Shown in pieces: positions 51,043 to 59,999 of a DNA stretch of 64,000 nt. The stretch is from Clavibacter californiensis. GTDB taxonomy: Bacteria; Actinomycetota; Actinomycetes; Actinomycetales; Microbacteriaceae. Position 1 is the first letter of the stretch, and the number at the start of each line of letters is the position of its first letter. The translations under genes were made by a program, and so were the position numbers. The stretch is taken from assembly GCF_021952865.1 (NCBI RefSeq), contig NZ_CP040792.1, positions 434,001 to 498,000 on the forward strand. Direction: 5' to 3'. The notes beneath the pieces were generated by a model that made no database searches, was not told the origin of the DNA, and was given only the letters and a program-made list of their open reading frames with translations.

Positions 51043-51241
51043 TCCCTGGAGACCACGTCCTCGTCAAGGGCGTCCCGAGGCCCCCCGGCCTCGCGTCGGC
51101 AACGCTAAATCAGCAGGTCGACCCGGGAAAAGAGACCCAGTAGCGATCTAGGTGAACCAGTAGCCCCCGTCTCGGTCCTCCGGCCCCCCGGCCGGGGCAC
51201 ACCGCCTCCGCGGGAGCGGTCCGCCACCCGCGGATCCTGTG
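51043..51241. other. leader region of the lectin-repeat gene with direct repeats
   Basis: No gene is supported here. It contains the direct repeats listed at 51134-51164 and the only moderately AT-rich text between the two divergent genes. The dnaK control elements begin at 51242. Confidence 0.5.
51134..51164 (-). promoter_or_regulatory. 20-bp spaced direct repeats GCTACTGG(G/T)TC upstream of the lectin-repeat gene
   Basis: GACCCAGTAGC (51134-51144) and GAACCAGTAGC (51154-51164) are copies start-to-start 20 bp apart, about 90-120 nt upstream of the gene on the minus strand. Two-turn direct repeats are typical of LytTR and some LuxR/response-regulator binding sites. No such regulator is encoded in the window. 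Confidence 0.5.
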
Positions 51242-51264
51242 AGTTGAGCCGACATCGCTCAACT
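51242..51264 (+). promoter_or_regulatory. HAIR operator 1 (HspR)
   Basis: AGTTGAGC-N7-GCTCAACT is a perfect 8-bp inverted repeat of the CTTGAGT-N7-ACTCAAG class bound by HspR. It lies upstream of the -35 region of the dnaK promoter. Confidence 0.85.
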
Positions 51265-51278
51265 CCTGCGGCCGCGAC

Positions 51279-51306
51279 TTGACGCTCGCCGACGTCCGGG
51301 TAGAGT
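51279..51306 (+). promoter_or_regulatory. dnaK promoter
   Basis: TTGACG (51279-51284) and TAGAGT (51301-51306) with a 16-nt spacer. Both flanks carry HAIR sites, so HspR binding should block polymerase. The dnaK start is 133 nt downstream of the -10. Confidence 0.75.
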
Positions 51307-51326
51307 TGAGTCATCGCGGCTCAAGT
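51304..51326 (+). promoter_or_regulatory. HAIR operator 2 (HspR)
   Basis: AGTTGAGT-N7-GCTCAAGT, a slightly imperfect HAIR copy, overlaps the -10 hexamer of the dnaK promoter. Together with HAIR 1 it supports autoregulation by hspR at 55099. Confidence 0.85.
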
Positions 51327-51438
51327 AGCACGCCGCTGACGAAGCGGCACCGCGAGACAGACTCCGCGGGACACCCGCGTCACCACACGAAGCGACCCCC
51401 GTGATCCGGGCGCCGCGGCAACAGAAGGAGAACACCCC

Positions 51439-53306
<1,868 letters not shown>

Positions 53307-53310
<4 letters not shown>

Positions 53311-53960
53311 CCGAGGACACCGCGAACGGCGAGGGCCGCGTGCCCGAGGACGAGGGAGCCGAGCAGTCGGTCCCCGCGTCCTCGGACGGACCTGACGCCA
53401 CGGCGGACGAGGCGGCCGACCAGGCCTCCGTCCCCGGCGAGGACGGCGCGTTCGTCGAGGCCGAGGGCCCCGACGTCGAGACGACCGACGCCATGGACGA
53501 GGAGCTGCAGGACCTCATCGAGCAGACCCGGGCGGAGCCCGTCGAGGGCGACTCGGAGCACCTCGCGGACCTGAAGCGCGTCACCGCCGAGTACGCCAAC
53601 TACCGCAAGCGCACCGAGGCCAACCGCGAGATCGAGCGCCAGCGCGCGGTCGGCGACGTGGTCAAGGGCATCCTCCCGGTGCTCGACGACCTCGACCGCG
53701 CCGAGAAGCACGGCGACCTCGCGGAGGGCGGACCGCTCACCGCGATCGTCGCCAAGCTGCGGACGAACGTGGAGCGCATCGGGCTGGTCAAGGTGGGCGC
53801 CGTCGGCGACGCCTTCGACCCGCAGGTGCACGAGGCGATCTTCCAGAAGCCGAACCCCGAGGTCCAGGTGGACACCGTGGCGGACGTCGTCGAGAGTGGC
53901 TACTACATCGGCGAGACGCTGCTGCGGGCCGCGAAGGTCGTCGTCGACAAGCCGGAGTAG
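53307..53960 (+). CDS. grpE: nucleotide exchange factor GrpE
   Basis: 217 residues. The N-terminal ~70 residues are acidic and disordered-looking; a long coiled coil and the beta domain follow ([64 protein letters not shown]). It releases ADP from DnaK. Start overlaps the dnaK stop by 4 nt. Followed by a strong hairpin before dnaJ. Confidence 0.96.
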
Positions 53961-53993
53961 CGCCATCAACCGCAGCATCGATCCGGCTGCACC

Positions 53994-54039
53994 CACCCCG
54001 GTCCGGGCGTCCGCACGCGCGGGCGCCCGGACCGGGGTG
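53994..54039 (+). terminator. 16-bp perfect hairpin between grpE and dnaJ
   Basis: CACCCCGGTCCGGGCG and its exact complement flank a 14-nt loop. Being inside an operon, it may be an attenuator or a processing/stabilising site that sets the ratio of DnaK/GrpE to DnaJ rather than a complete stop. Confidence 0.7.
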
Positions 54040-54080
54040 TGCGGCCCCCACCACGAGACGAAGAAGAAGGGAGGCGTCTG

Positions 54081-55097
54081 ATGGCCAGCCAGGACTGGTT
54101 CGACAAGGACTTCTACAAGGTCCTCGGAGTGTCCAAGGACGTCTCGGAGGCCGACCTCAAGAAGGCCTACCGCAAGCTCGCGCGGCAGTACCACCCGGAC
54201 AGCAACCCGGATCCGTCGGCCGAGGCGCGCTTCAAGGAGATCAGCGAGGCGCACGCCGTGCTGGCCGACAAGGAGCAGCGCCGCGAGTACGACCAGATGC
54301 GGGCCATGGGATCCGGCGCGCGCTTCACCGCACCGGGTGCCGGCGGCGGACAGGCGGGTGGGTTCGAGGACGTGTTCGGCGGCATGTTCGGCCAGCAGGC
54401 CGGCGGCCGCGGGCGGCGCACGGCCGGGTTCGGTTCCGGCCAGCCGCAGTACAGCCAGGGCGGGTTCGAGGACATCCTCGGCGGCATGTTCGGCAACGGC
54501 GGCTTCGGCCAGTCGACCGGCGGCTACCGGGGCTATGGCGCGCCCACCAAGGGCCGCGACGTCACCGCGACCACCACGATCGACTTCCTCACCGCGGTGC
54601 AGGGCGACGTCGTGCGCCTGCAGGACTCCGACGGCCGGCCCCTCACGGTGCGCGTGCCGGCCGGGGTCTCCGACGGGCAGAAGATCCGCCTCGCCGGGAA
54701 GGGCGAGCCGTCGGGCGACGGCGGCGCGTCGGGGGACATCATCCTCACGGTCCACGTGCGATCGCACCCTGTGTTCGAGCGCGACGGGCTGAACCTCCGG
54801 GTCAACGTCCCCGTCACCTTCCCCGAGGCCGCGCTCGGCGCGACCATCGAGGTGCCCACGCTCGGCGGCGACCCGGTGCGGCTGAAGGTCGCGCCCGGCA
54901 CGTCCAGCGGGAAGGTGCTGCGCGTCAAGGGCCGCGGCGTCACGACCCCGAAGGGCACGGGCGACCTGCTCGCGCGCATCGAGGTCGCGGTGCCGTCGCG
55001 CCTCACCGACGCCCAGCGCGTGGCGCTCGACGCGTTCGCCAGCTCGGGCCCGGGCGAGGACCCGCGCCGCGAGCTCATCGAGCGGGCCAGGAGCTGA
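54081..55097 (+). CDS. dnaJ: DnaJ-family co-chaperone without zinc finger (CbpA-like)
   Basis: 338 residues. J domain at 1-~75 with the HPD motif (RQYHPDSNPD), a Gly/Phe-rich region with repeated GGFEDVFGGMFGQQ and GGFEDILGGMFGNG, then two C-terminal beta barrels (GRDVTATTTIDFLTAVQGDV, LNLRVNVPVTFPEAALGATI). There are no CxxCxGxG repeats, so it is a type II/CbpA-like J protein. GGGAGG precedes the ATG at 54081. It stimulates DnaK in the same operon. A zinc-finger DnaJ is expected elsewhere in the genome, as usual in actinobacteria. Confidence 0.94.
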   Translation: MASQDWFDKDFYKVLGVSKDVSEADLKKAYRKLARQYHPDSNPDPSAEARFKEISEAHAVLADKEQRREYDQMRAMGSGARFTAPGAGGGQAGGFEDVFGGMFGQQAGGRGRRTAGFGSGQPQYSQGGFEDILGGMFGNGGFGQSTGGYRGYGAPTKGRDVTATTTIDFLTAVQGDVVRLQDSDGRPLTVRVPAGVSDGQKIRLAGKGEPSGDGGASGDIILTVHVRSHPVFERDGLNLRVNVPVTFPEAALGATIEVPTLGGDPVRLKVAPGTSSGKVLRVKGRGVTTPKGTGDLLARIEVAVPSRLTDAQRVALDAFASSGPGEDPRRELIERARS

Positions 55098-55098
55098 C

Positions 55099-55572
55099 GT
55101 GGATCCCCGCGACACGATGGACGAGGACGCCCCCGTCTTCGTGATCTCCGTGGCGGCCGAGCTGTCGGGCATGCACCCGCAGACGCTCCGGCAGTACGAC
55201 CGCCTCGGACTCGTGTCGCCCACCCGCACCGCCGGGCGGAGCCGCCGCTACTCGATGCGCGACATCGTGCAGCTGCGGGAGGTCGCCCGGCTGGGCGGGG
55301 AGGGCGTGAGCCTGGAGGGCATCGCGCGGATCCTCGAGCTCGAGAACCAGGTGACGGAGCTCCGCGGCCGCGTGCGCCAGCTGGAGTCGGCGCTCGCCGA
55401 CGAGCTGCTGTCGCGGCCCGGCCGCCGCGTGTTCGCGGCACGCGGCGACGGCGACGTGGTGTCGCTGCGCGCGGGCGTGCGTCCGTCCCGGCCCACCGAG
55501 GTCGTGCTGTACCGGGCGGCGCTCGCCATGCCCGGCGACGACCGCGACGGCTCCGGGCGCGACGCGCGGTGA
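55099..55572 (+). CDS. hspR: heat-shock repressor HspR (MerR family)
   Basis: 157-residue MerR-type repressor: VFVISVAAELSGMHPQTLRQ is the diagnostic HspR helix-turn-helix start, then YDRLGLVSPTRTAGRSRRYS and a dimerisation helix (LELENQVTELRGRVRQLESA). HspR with DnaK as co-repressor shuts off this operon through HAIR sites (established); both sites are at 51242 and 51304. GTG at 55099 is one nt after the dnaJ stop; an ATG at 55117 is possible. Its stop overlaps the methyltransferase gene. Confidence 0.94.
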   Translation: MDPRDTMDEDAPVFVISVAAELSGMHPQTLRQYDRLGLVSPTRTAGRSRRYSMRDIVQLREVARLGGEGVSLEGIARILELENQVTELRGRVRQLESALADELLSRPGRRVFAARGDGDVVSLRAGVRPSRPTEVVLYRAALAMPGDDRDGSGRDAR

Positions 55573-56783
55573 GCGACGCTCGCGACTCCGCATCCGCCGC
55601 CGACGACCTGCTCGACCTCGGCGCGCTCCGCCGCCGCCCGGACGTCGAGGCCGAGAACCTCTTCGCCGTGGACGCCGCCGACCGGTTGCTCCTCGACGAG
55701 CTGGTCGCGCTGCTCGCCGCCGCGGCCGACGCGGGCCGCCCGGTGCGGCCCGAGGAGCTCGTCGTGATCGGCGACCAGTACGGCGCCCTCGCGCTGGGCG
55801 CTGCCGCCGCGCTGCGTCGAGCGGGGGCGCCGGATCCCGTGCGCATCCGCGTGCACCAGGACGCCCTCGCCTCCGAGACCGCGCTCCGCCTCAACGCGGA
55901 GCTGATCGGCGAGACCGCCGAGATCGCCCACCACGGGCTGGACGACGCGCTCGCCGCGGACGCCCGCGTTGTCATCGCGCGCCTGCCCCGCAGCCTCGAC
56001 GCCCTCGACGAGTGGGCCGGTGTGGTCGCGCGCGCCGCCGCCGACGACGTGACCGTGCTCGCCGGCGGCCGCGTCAAGCACATGACCCCCGCGATGACCG
56101 ACGTGCTCCGCCGCCGCTTCGGCGAGGTGCACGCCACACTCGCGCGGCAGAAGTCGCGGATCCTCGTCGCGCGCGAGCCGCTCTCCGCGACCGACGCCGC
56201 CGACGCCTACCCCCGCCACGAGTCGCACCCCGACCTCGGCCTCGAGGTGCGCGCGCACGGCGCCGCGTTCGCGGGCGCCCGCATCGACATCGGAACGCGC
56301 TTCCTCCTCTCCTTCCTGCCCGACCTGCCCGCTGGCGCGACGACCGCCGTCGACCTCGGCTGCGGCACGGGCGTCATCGCGTCGGCCGTCGCGCTCGCCC
56401 GGCCGGACCTCCGCGTGATCGCGACCGACCAGTCGTGGGCGGCCGTCGACTCGGCGCGCGCGACCGTCGCCGCCAACGGGCTCGCGGACCGGGTGACCGT
56501 GGTGCGCGACGACGCCGGATCCACCGTCCCCGACGGATCCGCCGACCTCGTGCTCCTGAACCCGCCGTTCCACACGGGCGCCACCGTGCACGCGGGCCTC
56601 GCGCCGCGCCTGTTCGCCGCCGCGGCCCGCATGCTCCGCCCCGGCGGCGAGCTCTGGACGGTCTACAACAGCCCGCTCGGCTACCGGCCGCAGCTCACGC
56701 GCATCGTCGGCCCCACGCGCGAGGCGGGTCGGAACGCGAAGTTCACGGTCGCCGTCTCGACGAAGCCCGAGTCGCGGGCCTAG
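55569..56783 (+). CDS. class I methyltransferase, RlmG/RsmC-like rRNA guanine-N2 type
   Basis: 404 residues. The N-terminal half is a degenerate methyltransferase-like domain (ELVVIGDQYGALALGAAAAL, ARVVIARLPRSLDALDEWAG); the C-terminal half is catalytic with SAM motif TTAVDLGCGTGVIASAVALA and substrate motif LLNPPFHTG, the NPPF of N2-guanine methyltransferases. This duplicated layout is that of RlmG and RsmC. GTG at 55569 overlaps the hspR stop, so it is part of the heat-shock operon, which suggests ribosome maintenance under heat. Exact rRNA position unknown. Confidence 0.85.
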   Translation: MSDARDSASAADDLLDLGALRRRPDVEAENLFAVDAADRLLLDELVALLAAAADAGRPVRPEELVVIGDQYGALALGAAAALRRAGAPDPVRIRVHQDALASETALRLNAELIGETAEIAHHGLDDALAADARVVIARLPRSLDALDEWAGVVARAAADDVTVLAGGRVKHMTPAMTDVLRRRFGEVHATLARQKSRILVAREPLSATDAADAYPRHESHPDLGLEVRAHGAAFAGARIDIGTRFLLSFLPDLPAGATTAVDLGCGTGVIASAVALARPDLRVIATDQSWAAVDSARATVAANGLADRVTVVRDDAGSTVPDGSADLVLLNPPFHTGATVHAGLAPRLFAAAARMLRPGGELWTVYNSPLGYRPQLTRIVGPTREAGRNAKFTVAVSTKPESRA

Positions 56784-56834
56784 CCTCGGATCCACCGTGG
56801 CCGCCCGAGTCGCGCCGCTCGCCGAGGAGCCCGC

Positions 56835-57275
56835 ATGCCCACCTTCCGCACCCGCGTCATGCAGGCCCGCGTCAACGCGACCGGGCTGCCCGTGCCGCCG
56901 GAGGCGCTCGACGAGCTGGGTGCCGGGAAGCGGCCCGCGGTCGTCGTCACCGTCGCGGGCTACACGTACCGCACGAGCGTCGGCGCGATGGGCGGACAGC
57001 ACCTCATCCCGCTGAGCGCCGCGCATCGCGCCGCGTCGGGGGTCGCCGCCGACGACGAGGTCGAGGTGACCATCGAGCTCGACGCGCAGCCCCGCGAGGC
57101 CGTGATCCCGGACGAGGTCGCCGCCGCCTTCGCCGCGGAGCCCGCCCTGGCTGACGCGTTCGGCGTGCTCTCGTCGAGCAGGCAGCGCGCCCTCGTGGAT
57201 CCGATCGCCGAGGCGAAGACCGCCGAGACCCGCGCGCGTCGCGTCGAGAAGGCGCTCGACGCGTTGCGCGCCTGA
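56835..57275 (+). CDS. DUF1905/YdeI-domain protein
   Basis: 146 residues: an N-terminal DUF1905 beta domain (VNATGLPVPPEALDELGAG, RPAVVVTVAGYTYRTSVGAM, HLIPLSAAHRAASGVAADDE, VEVTIELDAQPREAVIP) and a C-terminal YdeI/OmpD-associated helical part (VLSSSRQRALVDPIAEAKTAETRARRVEKAL, quoted in pieces). Cytosolic, no known reaction. ATG at 56835, 51 nt after the methyltransferase gene, possibly co-transcribed. Confidence 0.85.
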   Translation: MPTFRTRVMQARVNATGLPVPPEALDELGAGKRPAVVVTVAGYTYRTSVGAMGGQHLIPLSAAHRAASGVAADDEVEVTIELDAQPREAVIPDEVAAAFAAEPALADAFGVLSSSRQRALVDPIAEAKTAETRARRVEKALDALRA

Positions 57276-57302
57276 CCCCACCGCACGCGCGGGTCGCGCG
57301 CG

Positions 57303-57539
57303 TCAGGCCGCCGGCGGATCCAGCACCAGCAGGTCGCCGATCTCGCACTCCAGCGCGCGGCAGACCGCGACGAGGGTCGAGTAGCGGATCGCGCGGGCGC
57401 GGTCGTTCTTCAGGATCGACAGGTTGACCTGGCTCACGCCGACGATCGCGCTCAGCCGCGTGAGCGTCATGCCGCGCGCCGCGAGCAGCTCGTCGAGGCG
57501 GCAGTGGACGCCGGTGGGGCCCTCGTCGTCCGCGCCCAT
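57303..57539 (-). CDS. small XRE-type helix-turn-helix regulator (YozG-like)
   Basis: 78-residue Cro/C1-type protein that is almost only the HTH: LDELLAARGMTLTRLSAIVG, VSQVNLSILKNDRARAIRYS, TLVAVCRALECEIGDLLVLD. Its ATG at 57539 overlaps the stop of the DUF2975 gene by one base (TGATG). This membrane-protein/XRE pair is a recurring arrangement in which the small regulator acts on its own operon. Confidence 0.87.
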   Translation of the reverse strand: MGADDEGPTGVHCRLDELLAARGMTLTRLSAIVGVSQVNLSILKNDRARAIRYSTLVAVCRALECEIGDLLVLDPPAA

Positions 57540-58177
57540 CAGACCAGGCCGCGGGTGTCGCGCTGCAGGGTCTCGCCGTGCTCGACCACGAGGCCGACGA
57601 TCATCAGCGCGAAGCCGAGCGCGATGGTCGACGCGTCGACCTCCGCGACGACGGGCCAGAAGCCGTCGAGCCCGTCAGCGGGGTCGTTGAGCGCGTCCCC
57701 GACCATCCAGGCCACGCCCGTGCGCGCGGCGAGCGCGAGCAGCGCCGCGATCATCACGGTGCCGCCCGCGAGCGTGACCACGAGGCTGAGGCGGCGGGCG
57801 AGCGGATCCGGCCGGAGCAGCCGGCGGGCGAGGATCGCGACCGTGCCTGCGAGCGCGATGCCCACGGCGGCGTCCAGCGCGATGCGGACGACGTGCAGCG
57901 CGACGATGCCGCCCGGCAGCTCGCCCACCGCGACCTCGGCGGTGCGGTACGCGCCCGAGCGGAGGTCGGCGGGACCGGCGTCGGCCTCGGCGGGAAGGGA
58001 TCCGCGCATCTCGAGCGACGTGCTCACCACGCCGGTCCGCACGGTCTCGACCGCGCTCACGACGGCCGCCGCGGTCACCGCCAGCAGCACGAGCACGGCG
58101 ATCGCGAGGGCCGCCCAGAGAATGCCGCGCGTGACGCGCGCGGACGACCCGGTGCCGGCGAGGGGTGTGCGTGCCAT
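57539..58177 (-). CDS. DUF2975 four-helix membrane protein
   Basis: 212 residues with predicted helices at ~18-42, ~95-120, ~130-155 and ~180-200, beginning MARTPLAGTGSSARVTRGIL. DUF2975 proteins usually pair with a YozG-type XRE regulator, as here. ATG at 58177 (AGGA upstream) is preferred over the ATG at 58195, which lies inside the operator-like palindrome. Function unknown; likely a small membrane sensor or modulator of stress. Confidence 0.82.
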   Translation of the reverse strand: MARTPLAGTGSSARVTRGILWAALAIAVLVLLAVTAAAVVSAVETVRTGVVSTSLEMRGSLPAEADAGPADLRSGAYRTAEVAVGELPGGIVALHVVRIALDAAVGIALAGTVAILARRLLRPDPLARRLSLVVTLAGGTVMIAALLALAARTGVAWMVGDALNDPADGLDGFWPVVAEVDASTIALGFALMIVGLVVEHGETLQRDTRGLV

Positions 58178-58194
58178 GGGCGTCCTATCGATCA

Positions 58195-58206
58195 TCGTTA
58201 CAACGA
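58195..58206. promoter_or_regulatory. palindrome TCGTT-AC-AACGA, candidate XRE operator
   Basis: A perfect 5-bp inverted repeat with a 2-nt centre just upstream of the DUF2975 start, in one of the few AT-leaning stretches. It suits autoregulation by the small XRE protein. Confidence 0.5.
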
Positions 58207-58256
58207 ATGTCGATATGGTGGCACGCGGTCGGGCCCGGTGTCCAGGCCCGCGGGGA

Positions 58257-58676
58257 TCACGCCGGGTGCGTTCGAAACCACTCCAGCAGCCAGCGGGCGC
58301 GGGACGGCGCGTCCGGACGCGCCGCGGCGGACGCCGGGCGGTCGAGGAAGTCGTCGTAGCCGCGGAGCTGGCGGAGGGTCGCGTCGTCGACCGTGCGGAA
58401 GCCCATCGACCAGGCGGGGAACTGCCGGGCGGGGATCTCCTCGTCGAGCAGCAGCCGCACGTCGGTGTGCCGCTCATCGGCCTCGATGGCGGCGAACACC
58501 GACTCGACGGCGTCGTGCGGGCCCTCGAGCACCTGCATGAACGTGCCGTCACGGTGCAGCAGCAGGCCCGTGAGGCCGGCCTGCTCGTTGTTGCGGATGC
58601 ACTGGCCGAGGAGCTCGCCCAGCTCGTCGTCGGTCATCTGCCGTGTGGCCGTGCTCGTGTAGACGGTCGTCCGCAT
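58257..58676 (-). CDS. stand-alone BLUF-domain blue-light photoreceptor
   Basis: 139 residues, nearly all BLUF domain. The photochemical residues are present at canonical spacing: Tyr6 (VYTSTA), Asn30 (RNNEQAGLTGLLLH), Gln48 (GTFMQVLEG), Trp89 and Met91 (AWSMGF). Tyr-to-Gln is 42 residues and Gln-to-Trp 41, as in AppA. It should bind FAD and switch hydrogen bonding on blue light. No output domain, so it acts through a partner protein. ATG at 58676. A short PRARWLLEWFRTHPA tail may be the contact surface. Confidence 0.92.
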   Translation of the reverse strand: MRTTVYTSTATRQMTDDELGELLGQCIRNNEQAGLTGLLLHRDGTFMQVLEGPHDAVESVFAAIEADERHTDVRLLLDEEIPARQFPAWSMGFRTVDDATLRQLRGYDDFLDRPASAAARPDAPSRARWLLEWFRTHPA

Positions 58677-59091
58677 GGTGCCCCCTGGTGCTGTCCCCCC
58701 ATCCTCGCGCGTCGCGGGCGTGCACCGTGCACCGGATGCGCGCGCGGCGCGGGGCGGACATCACGGCGGCCGGGGATCCGCCGGGGTTCTGTCGTCCGGA
58801 CGGACGACAAGAGCCCGGCGCGTCCACGGGGACGGCGCGCGCCGGGCTCCTGCTGCTGCCGCGTCCGTTCGGGTCGGGTCGCGGAGGGATCTGATGAGCT
58901 GCCCCGCTCGGCGGGGGGACGCGTCGGGGCGCTCCTCGGGTATCCATTCGCACGGCGGCATCGGGGGAATCCGCTGTACGAAGAGGACTCTATGTCCCCT
59001 GTCCTCGCTTTGGGGGACAAGTCGTGCACGAATCGCGGGTGATCCGAGGGTGAGGGGAGGGTGAGAGTTCCCGTCCACCGCGGATCCGGGG
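58677..59091. other. 415-nt intergenic region with nested inverted repeats
   Basis: No gene is supported. It holds a 20-bp palindrome TGTCGTCCG-GA-CGGACGACA (58790-58809), immediately followed by a 12-bp stem-loop (58811-58849), and a weaker TGTCCCC...GGGGACA pair near 58992-59020 that may end the phosphoesterase gene. The two adjacent structures upstream of the BLUF gene could be a terminator/antiterminator pair or a small RNA. Confidence 0.6.
58811..58849. terminator. 12-bp stem-loop upstream of BLUF gene
   Basis: GAGCCCGGCGCG (58811-58822) and its exact complement (58838-58849) flank a 15-nt loop. It does not follow any annotated gene stop closely, so it may belong to a leader or small RNA rather than to a terminated gene. 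Confidence 0.5.
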
Positions 59092-59820
59092 TCAGTGCGA
59101 GCCGCCGCCGAGCGTCCAGGTGCGCACGTGCTCCCAGGTGAGGGTGTTCCACCAGCGGCCGGACCAGTCCGGGCTCGCGGTGCGGTACATGACGACCGTG
59201 TCGCCGACGAAGCCGGTCGGCACGGGCTCGTCGAGCTCGCGGATGAAGGCGCCGACCTCGTCGTGCAGGTCGGGGCGGACGAGGAGGTCGTGCGAGGCGA
59301 GCGAGAGGTGCGCCCGGAAGCGCGCGGGGTCGAACGAGTGGTGCTCGGGGGAGTCCATGGGACGCCGGAACGGGGCCGCGACGCGGTCGATGTCCGCCGC
59401 GAGCGCGAGCAGCTCGGCGTTCTGGCTGCCGTCCGGCAGGCCGTCCACGTCGTAGACGAAGCCGAAGCCGTGCTCGCGGACGCCTGCGTTGTGCACGGGG
59501 AACGCGGGGCGGTCGGCGAGGAGCTCGGTGACCGCCTCGATCACCCGCGCCTCGTCGTGCCCGAACGGCTGGCTCCCGATGAGCGTCGCGTGCGGGGGGA
59601 AGGCGCCGGCGGACACGAGGCCGTACTGCGCGCGGATCTGGTCGGTGACGACGGTCACGGCCCGGCAGGTGCGCGCGTCGGGGCGGAGGAAGATCCCGTA
59701 GCGGTAGGGGTCGCTGTCGTCGCGGGGGAGCAGCGACGGGCGCACCTCGACCCGGCTGGCCGACGCGGGCGCGGTGTCGGGGGCGGCGAGCGCGTGTGCG
59801 GTGTGGTCGTCGTGGTCCAT
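59092..59820 (-). CDS. 2H phosphoesterase / 2'-5' RNA ligase-like protein
   Basis: 242 residues. Two HxT/HxS motifs, PPHATLIG and FRAHLSLAS, are the signature of the 2H phosphoesterase superfamily (LigT, cyclic phosphodiesterases). The N-terminal ~45 residues are polar and variable. ATG at 59820 sits 29 nt downstream of a perfect LacI-type palindrome and is divergently spaced from no gene, but tandem with the LacI gene upstream. Probably hydrolyses a cyclic nucleotide phosphate or similar; substrate unknown. Confidence 0.86.
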   Translation of the reverse strand: MDHDDHTAHALAAPDTAPASASRVEVRPSLLPRDDSDPYRYGIFLRPDARTCRAVTVVTDQIRAQYGLVSAGAFPPHATLIGSQPFGHDEARVIEAVTELLADRPAFPVHNAGVREHGFGFVYDVDGLPDGSQNAELLALAADIDRVAAPFRRPMDSPEHHSFDPARFRAHLSLASHDLLVRPDLHDEVGAFIRELDEPVPTGFVGDTVVMYRTASPDWSGRWWNTLTWEHVRTWTLGGGSH

Positions 59821-59848
59821 GGGGATCCTCCAGGCGTCGAGCGAGCGC

Positions 59849-59862
59849 AGGGAACGTTCCCT
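59849..59862. promoter_or_regulatory. LacI-type operator AGGGAACGTTCCCT
   Basis: A perfect 14-bp palindrome with central CG, the classical form of LacI-family operators in actinobacteria, 29-42 nt upstream of the phosphoesterase start and 138 nt downstream of the LacI gene stop. Its placement predicts repression of 59820 and binding by the adjacent regulator. Confidence 0.75.
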
Positions 59863-59999
59863 ACGTGGCGACGTCGATGGTCCCACAGCGCGGATCGGCG
59901 AGGGCGGCCGCGGGGTGAACGGCGGGTGGACGCACGGTGCGCGGTGCGCGGGGGCGGTGCCTGAACGGCGCTCGCGCGACGAGCGTCGCACGACGTGCG

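Noticed and set aside
46781-51067. A 1428-codon minus-strand frame through the lectin-repeat gene
   Set aside because: It is a different frame of the 1138-residue protein and becomes protein-like only in the TasA-like gene at the end. No frameshift is needed.
51043-51241. A c-di-GMP or other riboswitch before the lectin-repeat gene
   Set aside because: No conserved riboswitch core is visible, and the repeat structure is better explained as a protein-binding direct repeat.
57303-58177. XRE/DUF2975 pair as a toxin-antitoxin or phage remnant
   Set aside because: The pair matches a common chromosomal membrane-protein/regulator arrangement, with base composition like its neighbours and no integrase or toxin fold.
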